Shown piece after piece: positions 15,487 through 23,115 of a DNA stretch of 34,082 nucleotides. Below the pieces are notes generated by a model, which was not told the origin of the DNA, searched no databases, and saw nothing but the letters and a program-made list of their open reading frames with translations. The stretch comes from Nostoc sp. FACHB-892. Lineage in GTDB: Bacteria > Cyanobacteriota > Cyanobacteriia > Cyanobacteriales > Nostocaceae. The first letter of the stretch is position 1; each line of letters begins with the position of its first letter. The position numbers and the translations under genes are program-made. Location of the stretch: the NCBI RefSeq assembly GCF_014698795.1, contig NZ_JACJTR010000052.1:1-34082 (forward strand), read 5' to 3'.

Positions 15487-18291
15487 ATGAGTGGTAAAGC
15501 TATCACCAATGAAGTCTTCATTGCTTATTCTCAGTGTCCTCGTAAAGCTTTTCTGCTGTTGTTTTCTGAGGAACAGGGAAAGCCTCATGACCATCCTCTC
15601 ATCCTGAAAGAGCGTTGCAATCAAAATCGAGCTAAATATCTGGAAAGTTTCAGACAAGAGCATACTGATGTTAATAATTATCACGAGAAACATTTCAAGA
15701 AGAGTGACTATCTGATTGAAGCAACGCTCAAGTCGGATAATTTGGAAGCTTACTGTGACATTTTAGAAAAGATTGATTCAGGTTCTTCACATCGCAAGGT
15801 GAGTTATGAGCCGAGAATTATTACAGGAACCTACTGTGTCACTAAAGAGCAGAAAACGGAGTTATTGTTTATTGGTATAGTTCTAGGGCAGATTCAAAAG
15901 CAGTTGCCAGCGATTGGGACAATCGTTGGAATGGATGTTAAAGTTCAACGTGTTAAGCTTGAAGGTGCTTATAAAAGTATCACACCATTTCTGAAGACTT
16001 TACAGGCTTGGCTCAACAATCCACCAATTGAGCCGCCATCTTTAATTTTGAATAAACATTGCCCATCTTGCCAGTTTCGGCATTTATGTCGAGAACAAGC
16101 TGAGAAGGAAAATAGTCTCAGTTTGTTGGATCGGATGACAGTTCAAGCAATCCAAAAATATAACAAAAAAGGCATATTTACGGTTCATCAGCTTTCTTAT
16201 TTATTTAAGCCTAGTATAAATAGAAAGAAAAACAGTAAAGCCTCACTTCAGCACAAACTGGATTTACAAGCATTGGCAATTAGAGAAAATAAAATCTACA
16301 TCCAAGAACTGCCATCATTAACTAGAAAATCATTGGAACTATTTTTTATAGATATTGAGGGCATTCCAGAACAACGCTTTTACTATTTAATAGGTTTAAT
16401 GGTATGTAATGAACAAACTAATTACTATTATTACTTTTGGGCTGAAACTATAAATGATGAGAAACAAATTTGGAGCCAATTGATTGTTAAGCTTAATGAA
16501 TATCCTGATGCTCCAGTCTATCATTATGGAAGTTATGAGCCAAAGGCAATTACTGAACTTGCGAAGAGATATTCAACCGATGCTGAGAATCTCATATCTC
16601 GTCTAATTAATATTAATTCATATATTTATGGAAAGGTATATTTTCCGATTTTATCAAATAGTTTGAAGGATATTGGTAATTATATAGGTTTTTCATGGAC
16701 TGCACTTAACGCCTCTGGATTAAATAGTTTAGCATGGCGCTATCAATGGGAACAAACTCAAAGTGCTGGCTATCAGAGTATGTTAATAAATTACAATAAA
16801 GAAGACTGTAATGCCCTGAAAGCAGTACTTGATAAATTATCTCTGATTCAGGCTTCAGCTAGCGATTTGTCAGATATTGACTTCGCTAATAACCCTAAGA
16901 AAAATTCAACAGAAGTGGGTCAACAAATACATAAAGAGTTTGAAAATATATTGAGACTAGATCGAATAGATAATAAAACTATAGTAAGTTTTAAAACAAA
17001 ATTTAAAAGCAATGATAAGGAAAAGAACATTGCTAAAGAAAAAATTCATCAAGCCTATAAACGAATTATTCCTAAATCTGGAAAAACAATTAATGTAGAG
17101 CATGAGGAAAATTGTCCTAAATGTAAAGTTAATAAATTGGTAATTTTAAAAACAAAACTTAATAAGACTATTATTGATCTGGTCTTTTCAAAGAAAGGAT
17201 GCAGAAAGATTGTTATAAATTATGAAGGTAATTTAAGTTATTGCCGGAGTTGTAATTATAAATATAACCCTTTAGGAGCCAGCAGAGGCGGGTTTGTTGA
17301 TGACCATATAAATAAATTTCCAACTAATCAGATATATGGTCATGGATTACGTTCTTGGATTGTATATCAAAGGCTTGTATTACGTCTTCCTCATAAGTTA
17401 ATCGTGCAGCATGTTGAAGATTTATTTAATGAAAAAGTCAGTACATCATCTGTCATATTATTCATGAAGTACTTCTCGGAATACTACGCCGAGACCGAAG
17501 CTAAACTTACTCATAATATATTGAAAAGCTCATTTATACATATTGATGAAACATCTATTAGTATCGATAATGTTAATCAATATGTATGGATATTTACTAA
17601 CGGTGAGTATGTTATATTTAAATTAACTAAAACTAGGGAAGCATCGGTTGTTCATGAGTTACTAGAAAACTATAGCGGTACTATAATTACAGATTTTTAT
17701 GCTGGTTATGATACTGTAAATTGCAAACAACAAAAGTGCTGGATTCATCTAATTCGCAATCTAAATAATGATCTTTGGAATAATCCCTTTAATACTGAAT
17801 TTGAATTGTTTGTACTTGAAGTTAAAAATTTGATTGTACCTATTATTGAAGCGATTAGAAAGTATGATTTAAAGAAAAGGCACTTGCAAAAGTTTAAAAA
17901 TAAAGTTGAGATTTTTTATAAAAAAAATATTTTTAATAAAACTTATTACTCGGAAGTAACTACTAAGTATCAGAAACTATTCCAGCGATATGAGACAAGT
18001 TTATTCTTATTCATTGAAGAGGATTATATTCCCTGGAATAATAATACAGCAGAAAGAGGAATTATACATCTTGCTGCACAAAGAAGGGTTTCAAGGGATT
18101 TTTCTGCAACTATAACTCCACATTATCTACTAATGCTAGGAATTTCTCAAACCTGTAAGTTTCAAGGCAAGTCTTTACTACAATTTTTGCTGTCTGGAGA
18201 GAAAGATCTTGACAAATTTAAAAGAAGAACTCCTATCATAGCAACAGAAGCTGTTACTAGAGATGAAGAGATAATCTCTAATACTCTATAA
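15487..18291 (+). CDS. TM0106-type RecB/Cas4-like nuclease fused to an IS66-like DDE transposase
   Basis: One open frame of 934 residues holds three domains. Residues about 1-205 are a RecB/Cas4-like nuclease with the Fe-S cysteine pattern C17 (QCPRK), C192, C195 and C201 (HCPSCQFRHLC). D91 (AYCDILEK) and E108 (YEPRI) are PD-(D/E)XK candidates, but I cannot place the catalytic Lys. Residues about 284-450 are a YprB-like RNase H-fold exonuclease with FFIDIEG (D289, E291), YHYGSYE and YNKEDC (D440). Residues about 500-910 are an IS66-like transposase: a four-Cys zinc site (C543, C546, C586, C589), DDE residues D687 (HIDET), D736 (ITDFYAGY) and E856 (NNTAERG), and QKCWIHLIRNL. No frameshift or stop divides them. 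The gene is AT-rich with no HIP1 octamers, so recently acquired. A read-through chimera is the alternative to a true fusion enzyme. Confidence 0.85.
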   Translation: MSGKAITNEVFIAYSQCPRKAFLLLFSEEQGKPHDHPLILKERCNQNRAKYLESFRQEHTDVNNYHEKHFKKSDYLIEATLKSDNLEAYCDILEKIDSGSSHRKVSYEPRIITGTYCVTKEQKTELLFIGIVLGQIQKQLPAIGTIVGMDVKVQRVKLEGAYKSITPFLKTLQAWLNNPPIEPPSLILNKHCPSCQFRHLCREQAEKENSLSLLDRMTVQAIQKYNKKGIFTVHQLSYLFKPSINRKKNSKASLQHKLDLQALAIRENKIYIQELPSLTRKSLELFFIDIEGIPEQRFYYLIGLMVCNEQTNYYYYFWAETINDEKQIWSQLIVKLNEYPDAPVYHYGSYEPKAITELAKRYSTDAENLISRLININSYIYGKVYFPILSNSLKDIGNYIGFSWTALNASGLNSLAWRYQWEQTQSAGYQSMLINYNKEDCNALKAVLDKLSLIQASASDLSDIDFANNPKKNSTEVGQQIHKEFENILRLDRIDNKTIVSFKTKFKSNDKEKNIAKEKIHQAYKRIIPKSGKTINVEHEENCPKCKVNKLVILKTKLNKTIIDLVFSKKGCRKIVINYEGNLSYCRSCNYKYNPLGASRGGFVDDHINKFPTNQIYGHGLRSWIVYQRLVLRLPHKLIVQHVEDLFNEKVSTSSVILFMKYFSEYYAETEAKLTHNILKSSFIHIDETSISIDNVNQYVWIFTNGEYVIFKLTKTREASVVHELLENYSGTIITDFYAGYDTVNCKQQKCWIHLIRNLNNDLWNNPFNTEFELFVLEVKNLIVPIIEAIRKYDLKKRHLQKFKNKVEIFYKKNIFNKTYYSEVTTKYQKLFQRYETSLFLFIEEDYIPWNNNTAERGIIHLAAQRRVSRDFSATITPHYLLMLGISQTCKFQGKSLLQFLLSGEKDLDKFKRRTPIIATEAVTRDEEIISNTL

Positions 18292-18564
18292 TTAACTTTC
18301 GTTTTGAATTAGCGATGAAGTTCTAATCATCCGATTCACTAAGCTCAAATAATCGTCTAATTCTTCATATTCATCTAATTCTTTTTCTTCCTCTAAAGGA
18401 AGTGTAGATTCTTTTTGCTTAATTAATAATGCTTCAATTCGCCCCTGTACTAAGCTGGAAGCTCGAAATATCGGCACTCCTTCTACCAGTTCGATGCGGA
18501 TAGCACCATCTAATGGTAAACTGTTGGGCAAGTGTGACAATTTCATCGGTAAATTGGTTGTCAT
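18292..18564 (-). CDS. Small acidic protein, possibly half of a two-gene module
   Basis: The 90-residue protein begins MTTNLPMKLSHLPNSLPLDG and has an acidic C-terminal half (LPLEEEKELDEYEELDDYLS). From memory, proteins of this type are common in Nostocales and are often followed at once by a nuclease-like gene, so an antitoxin or immunity role is conceivable. Here no partner follows: the stop codon directly abuts the stop of the convergent nuclease-transposase gene. There is no clear ribosome binding site. ATG 18546 (MKLSHLP) is an alternative start. Confidence 0.6.
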   Translation of the reverse strand: MTTNLPMKLSHLPNSLPLDGAIRIELVEGVPIFRASSLVQGRIEALLIKQKESTLPLEEEKELDEYEELDDYLSLVNRMIRTSSLIQNES

Positions 18565-18569
18565 CGCAT

Positions 18570-18902
18570 CTAGGGGTCATCGTGTCCCAACAATGCCTGA
18601 ATTGGTTGCACACTCAAGCGATAGCCGAGATTGTGCAGGATAAGGCTGATAGTTCGCAGTTCAGGGTTGCCTTCTGGCGACAAGACCCGGTAAAGATTCT
18701 GGCGGTTCAAACCCGTTTTTTCCGCAAGACGCGTCATCCCCTCCCGTGCTTCCACCACGTTCCGCAACGCTTCCAGAAAAAACGCCATATCGCCATCCTG
18801 CTCGTACTCTTCAAGGGCAACGTCCAGGTACGTCTTTGCCATTTCCGGGTTCAGCAGCTGCTCGAACACAACCTCGTCATGGTTTCTCAGTTTCTTGCTC
18901 AT
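18570..18902 (-). CDS. HigA-type antitoxin, helix-turn-helix
   Basis: The 110-residue protein ends with a Xre-like helix-turn-helix (MTRLAEKTGLNRQNLYRVLS, then PELRTISLILHNLGYRL), as in the probable addiction-module antidotes that pair with HigB/RelE-type toxins. The N-terminal half (AKTYLDVALEEYEQDGDMAF) is the usual acidic lead. ATG 18902 has GGAGG seven bases upstream, inside the 3' end of the toxin gene, and the two genes overlap by 26 bases. It should neutralise the toxin and repress the operon. Confidence 0.85.
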   Translation of the reverse strand: MSKKLRNHDEVVFEQLLNPEMAKTYLDVALEEYEQDGDMAFFLEALRNVVEAREGMTRLAEKTGLNRQNLYRVLSPEGNPELRTISLILHNLGYRLSVQPIQALLGHDDP

Positions 18903-19239
18903 ACTGTTCCTCCTGGTAAGTCTGCCAATATCCTTTAGCTTTTTCTATGTCCCTGTCCTGGCTGTCCTTGTCGCCACCACACAGGAGAATCACCAGATCG
19001 TTCGCGGATTCTCCAAAGTAAACGCGGTAGCCACTGCCAAAGAAAAACCTCATTTCAAGCACGCCATCTCCAACCGGCTTGCAATCCCCGTAATTGCCCT
19101 GCTTGAGTCGCTCTATCCGTCGAATTATCCTTGAACGGATCACATAGTCCTTCAAGTTTTCCAGCCATTCGGTGTACGGCTCCTTGCCGTCTTCTTTTGC
19201 ATAGACTAGCAGTGTTTTTTGACGAACGATATCAGCCAT
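18877..19239 (-). CDS. HigB/RelE-superfamily toxin (Gp49-like)
   Basis: The 120-residue protein starts MADIVRQKTLLVYAKEDGKE and includes YTEWLENLKDYVIRSRIIRR, LEMRFFFGSGYRVYFGE and VILLCGGDKDSQDRDIEKAK. This is the usual layout of the HigB/Gp49-like mRNA interferase group: basic helix 1-2, a beta core with RVYF, and a terminal GGDKxxQxxDIxxAK. It is expected to cleave mRNA at the ribosome when free. The toxin gene comes first, then the antitoxin, which is the higBA order. Together they give post-segregational plasmid stability. Confidence 0.85.
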   Translation of the reverse strand: MADIVRQKTLLVYAKEDGKEPYTEWLENLKDYVIRSRIIRRIERLKQGNYGDCKPVGDGVLEMRFFFGSGYRVYFGESANDLVILLCGGDKDSQDRDIEKAKGYWQTYQEEQYEQETEKP

Positions 19240-19361
19240 AGATTATAAATCGTAGCTTAAAAGCGACAAAGTTTCAAGAATGACGCTGCCCTGCCAGATT
19301 TTGGGAAGGTTGCTCTTTGGTATTGGGGGTCAAACCCTAGTTGTAGCGGAAATCTCACCAA

Positions 19362-20399
19362 TTACTTTCTCCAAACTGTCGGTGAGATAATGGCTGACTT
19401 GTCATCTAAATAGAAATTGTAAACAGGGTCTCCTGATAATTCACAGCGAAGCGGCTCAATAATTTTAGTGAACGGATTCCAAACTGCTGTAACAGTCCGT
19501 TTTACTTTCTTTCGTTGCAACTCACACTGAATATGTACCGTAGGGAGATGGATAATCATTGCACTGTGTAACCAAGCTTCTACACTCATTGCATAACGCT
19601 CTTGGATATCTAACAATTTTCTCTCTAACTCTCTATTAGTGGCTTCAATTCGTGCTAATTCTTTGTCTTGTTCATCACCAATCAAATGTTTTGACTCAAT
19701 CTTGTTGCGAATCGAGTCGCTAATCGTGTTGTAATAATCTTTGAGTCTTTCTTCATCTCTAGCTCTTGCTCTTGTTAATTTAGCCTGCCAATTATCTAGA
19801 GATTTTCCAATCAATATTGCACTTTGATGTTCGATTAACCTCAACAACTCTTCAATTGGCATCGCCAATGGTGTCTCTTGATGCTCCACAGTCATTAGGT
19901 CAGACTCCCAAAACAAAGCATCACCAATTTCTACTGGTGTTACTCCTGTTATTTCATTGATAATGAACGAAACTAAACCAATCCTTTTTTCGGAAGCCTG
20001 AGCTGTGTAAGCCACATTACACAAGATGTAGCGAGTAATTTCTGGTTTAGCATCTAAAAAACGAATTAAGCCATTTTGAGGTGCCAGTCTCTCCAATAAA
20101 AGTTTCTCAAAGCCTGTGTTTTTCAGATGTCCATCGATTTTAACACCCAACGCACTAATAAGTCCTTTAACAGCTAATAGTTCAGATAGCTTATTTAAGA
20201 CTTCTGAATGATAGGTGACAAAAACACTTTTGGGTACATCAGCAATAGTAGTAAAAGTAACTTCTTCGGGGAGCGAAAGCAGCGATGCTATATTTTCTGT
20301 TAACAACACATTTAAAATGTGTTCACCAGCAGGTTCTGCTATTCCATCATGCAGAGAAACAATTTTTTCTAAAGTAGCAATAATTGGATCTGAAATCAT
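19362..20399 (-). CDS. Uncharacterised partner of the SNF2 helicase
   Basis: I do not recognise this 345-residue protein. Residues about 1-150 are helical. A likely coiled coil occupies about 205-275 (KLTRARARDEERLKDYYNTI, ARIEATNRELERKLLDIQER), and a beta-rich C terminus follows (VWNPFTKIIEPLRCELSGDP, then VYNFYLDD). The last part looks like a zinc-finger or ribbon seed in which a second Cys is missing (CELSG where CxxC might be expected), so metal binding is doubtful. It starts 19 bases after the helicase stop, so the two are co-transcribed. A two-gene helicase plus coiled-coil cassette on a plasmid suggests a defence or DNA-remodelling role. Confidence 0.7.
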   Translation of the reverse strand: MISDPIIATLEKIVSLHDGIAEPAGEHILNVLLTENIASLLSLPEEVTFTTIADVPKSVFVTYHSEVLNKLSELLAVKGLISALGVKIDGHLKNTGFEKLLLERLAPQNGLIRFLDAKPEITRYILCNVAYTAQASEKRIGLVSFIINEITGVTPVEIGDALFWESDLMTVEHQETPLAMPIEELLRLIEHQSAILIGKSLDNWQAKLTRARARDEERLKDYYNTISDSIRNKIESKHLIGDEQDKELARIEATNRELERKLLDIQERYAMSVEAWLHSAMIIHLPTVHIQCELQRKKVKRTVTAVWNPFTKIIEPLRCELSGDPVYNFYLDDKSAIISPTVWRK

Positions 20400-20418
20400 A
20401 GTTAGTCAAATCAATTTC

Positions 20419-22128
20419 TCAAGCTTCAAAATCTTCGCCAAAAATCTGTTCATCCAGTTCTTGAATTTGCTGATACTGGTTTTTGGCTTTCAACAAATTA
20501 TCTGCCAATTGCTCGAAGGCTGTATCTAATTCGGGCTTGACTTGATGCTTGAGCCAGATATCCATAACAATTTCACTAAAGTCAAATTCATCATCCACGT
20601 TCCCTAAAATTGTTTCAATCTCTCCGACCACTAGTTCAAACATATTAATTTTGTCATGCAAGATCCGCAGAATATACTCTTCGATACTGCCCTTGAGACA
20701 AAAGTTAAAAATAAAAACATCCTGGGTTTGTCCAATGCGGTGGATACGACCAATGCGCTGTTCTATTTTCATTGGGTTCCAGGGCAGGTCATAATTAACG
20801 ATCGCGTTCGCAAACTGGATGTTACGTCCCTCTCCGCCTGTTTCCGATGCTAAGAGTACAGAAACATTATCCCGAAATGCAGCGATGGCCTCATCTTTCT
20901 GTTTAAGGGACATCCCACCAGTAAATTCTGCAAAGGGTATATTTGCTGCTTGGAGAGTTTGGGTCAAATAAGTGCTAGTTGCTTTATGGGTTGTGAAGAC
21001 CAAGGTTTTCTGGGAAGATTTTGAGAGCATCTCTACCAATACTTTTGCTTTCTCGACCTGCTTTACCTGGGCTGCTCGTCTTGCTAAAGACTTCAGTTCT
21101 TCATCAGGTAGGCGTTTGGTCAATTGTTTGAGGGAGTCAGCTAAAGCACCAGGGGATGAACCAGCACGCATCAGCAAATTGGTACGGGAAAGCCTGTCTA
21201 GTTTATCCTCTGAAGAACGCAGGTACTCGCTCAAGTCCTGGTAAAGTTTCTCCTCGCCTGCTGCTGGGGTAACGGTAATTGTGGTGGCGAAGCGTTTGGG
21301 CAGTTTTACATCTACTAGGGCGCGGGTATTTCGCACCATGACTTCCCGCATCAGAGAGCGTAACTTTTCTGGATTTTTAGGGACTCGTCCATTCCTGGAA
21401 TCGACATATTCTTTTTTAAAAGCGGCTTCTGTTTGTAGCAGTCCTGGCTTGAGGAGGGTCAGCAGATTAAACAGTTCAATAAGGGAGTTCTGCACTGGCG
21501 TAGCAGTGAGCATGAGGATAAACCGCTTCGACAGGGCGTTGACCAGTTTCCAGTTTAGGGTAGTGCGATTTTTCAGGTGGTGGGCTTCATCGACAACTAC
21601 CAAGTCCCAAGTGCGACTGGTGACGTGAGGATAATGTTTAGCAGACTTAGCCGTGTTTAATGAAGCGATAATTCGCGGATTATTCGTCCAAAATTCGTCT
21701 ATCGGTTGTTGCAGGTCACGGTTATCTGTGGTGATAGTAGCAATATTAAATTTGTCACTTAACTCTGATTGCCATTGGGAAACTAGGGATGCGGGAGTTA
21801 GCACCAGCATGGACTGTACCATACCCCTTGCTAAGTACTCGGCTATGATTAGTCCCGCCTCAATGGTTTTGCCCAATCCGACTTCATCCGCTAGTAATGC
21901 GCGTCCACCCAGTTGTCTAAGTACTTTTCGGGCTGTTTCAATCTGATACCAGTATTTGTCAATAGCAGTTAGTGTGGGCAGGCAAATTAGCTGATCGTAG
22001 TCTGCCATTACGGAGAGGTTGAACAGGTTTAAACGCGCCTCGTAGAAGTTAAGCGGGTCATATTTACCTACTTTGAGGGCTTCTAAGGCAGTGGAAGAAT
22101 TGAATTTGAATGTATAGTTTTTCTCCAT
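20419..22128 (-). CDS. SNF2/RapA-type DEAH helicase
   Basis: The 569-residue protein has complete SNF2-family motifs: motif I ADEVGLGKTIEAG (about 80-92), DEAHHLKN (180-187), LTATPVQN (207-214), and in the second RecA domain SETGGEGRNIQFANAI and EQRIGRIHRIGQ. It is an ATP-driven translocase on double-stranded nucleic acid. The domain order and GRIHRIGQ are RapA-like, but the long RapA N- and C-terminal domains are absent. ATG 22128 has AGGGG eight bases upstream. It leads a two-gene unit with the 345-residue protein and is divergent from parA. Similar stand-alone SNF2 enzymes are parts of several anti-phage systems, though none is matched here. Confidence 0.85.
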   Translation of the reverse strand: MEKNYTFKFNSSTALEALKVGKYDPLNFYEARLNLFNLSVMADYDQLICLPTLTAIDKYWYQIETARKVLRQLGGRALLADEVGLGKTIEAGLIIAEYLARGMVQSMLVLTPASLVSQWQSELSDKFNIATITTDNRDLQQPIDEFWTNNPRIIASLNTAKSAKHYPHVTSRTWDLVVVDEAHHLKNRTTLNWKLVNALSKRFILMLTATPVQNSLIELFNLLTLLKPGLLQTEAAFKKEYVDSRNGRVPKNPEKLRSLMREVMVRNTRALVDVKLPKRFATTITVTPAAGEEKLYQDLSEYLRSSEDKLDRLSRTNLLMRAGSSPGALADSLKQLTKRLPDEELKSLARRAAQVKQVEKAKVLVEMLSKSSQKTLVFTTHKATSTYLTQTLQAANIPFAEFTGGMSLKQKDEAIAAFRDNVSVLLASETGGEGRNIQFANAIVNYDLPWNPMKIEQRIGRIHRIGQTQDVFIFNFCLKGSIEEYILRILHDKINMFELVVGEIETILGNVDDEFDFSEIVMDIWLKHQVKPELDTAFEQLADNLLKAKNQYQQIQELDEQIFGEDFEA

Positions 22129-22344
22129 GATGCACCCCTACCAGCTACTTTTGACCACTCCGCAGACACCTAACAGCTATTTTCTCGCATAGTGAGACTG
22201 TTAAATCTACATACGGTGAAGTTATATAAAATCTACTGGAATTTCTATCTAAAAATAAACTTTTTTCATCTGATACACGTAAACTGGAAACTAAAACCGA
22301 GTCGGTTGACCAAACGTTAACGTATCTTCTAGGAACGAAAGCCA

Positions 22345-23115
22345 GTGTCAACTTCTGACAAGCAATGCCGTATTATTGCCGTGTTTAATCAGGCGGGTGG
22401 TGTCGCCAAATCGACACTGACCCAAAACCTGGGATATCACCTAGCACGACGAAAACATCGCGTTCTCCTCATCGACGTAGACCCCCAAGCGTCCTTGACC
22501 AAATTCATGGGGTTAGTGCCATCTCAGTTACAAAAAACCGTTGCTGATGCCATTATCGATGAGCAGCCCTTACCGATTCATGAGGGCATTCACGGCATGG
22601 ACTTGGTTCCAGCAAGCCGAGTCCTGAGTGGAGCCGAAATGCAGTTAGTCAGTGCTGCAATGCGTGACTTGCGCCTCAAGGAAGCGATTGAATTCGTTTT
22701 AGAGGAATACGACTTCATTCTTATAGATTGTCCCCCCAGCTTAGGATTGCTTTCCTATATCGCCTTAGTCGCGGCCACACACGTACTCGTTCCCGTTGAA
22801 ACCCATATAAAAGCCTTCGAGGGAACAGACGAGCTTTTACAAACTATCACCCACGTAAAAAATAAAGCCAACCGTAAAATCCAAATAGCCGGGTTTATTC
22901 CCACGCGGTATGCTCAACAGAACTCAGCCGATAAACGCGCATTGGCAGCAATCACTGAACAACTTTCCGCTTGGGGTCGTATTTTCCCACCCATCCCCAG
23001 AGCTACCGCTTTTGTTGATGCGTCAGAAGAACGTGCGCCTCTAGCAGTATTTGATCCTAAACATTCAGTAGTCAGTATCCTTGAAGAAATCGCCAAGGCT
23101 TTGGAGGCTTTATGA
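22345..23115 (+). CDS. parA: ParA-family partition ATPase with deviant Walker A
   Basis: The 256-residue protein has the ParA/MinD fold: NQAGGVAKST at 15-24, VLLIDVDPQAS (Walker A-prime) and FILIDCPPSLGLL (Walker B). The P-loop departs from KGGVGKT: the signature Lys is Ala17 and the second Gly is Ala21, so the usual cross-dimer lysine is missing. I recall this NQAGGVAKS form in other cyanobacterial plasmid ParAs, so it may be a functional variant. The GTG start at 22345 has AGGA upstream. The stop overlaps the parB ATG (ATGA), so both are made together. It should drive plasmid movement over the nucleoid with ParB and a centromere. Confidence 0.85.
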   Translation: MSTSDKQCRIIAVFNQAGGVAKSTLTQNLGYHLARRKHRVLLIDVDPQASLTKFMGLVPSQLQKTVADAIIDEQPLPIHEGIHGMDLVPASRVLSGAEMQLVSAAMRDLRLKEAIEFVLEEYDFILIDCPPSLGLLSYIALVAATHVLVPVETHIKAFEGTDELLQTITHVKNKANRKIQIAGFIPTRYAQQNSADKRALAAITEQLSAWGRIFPPIPRATAFVDASEERAPLAVFDPKHSVVSILEEIAKALEAL

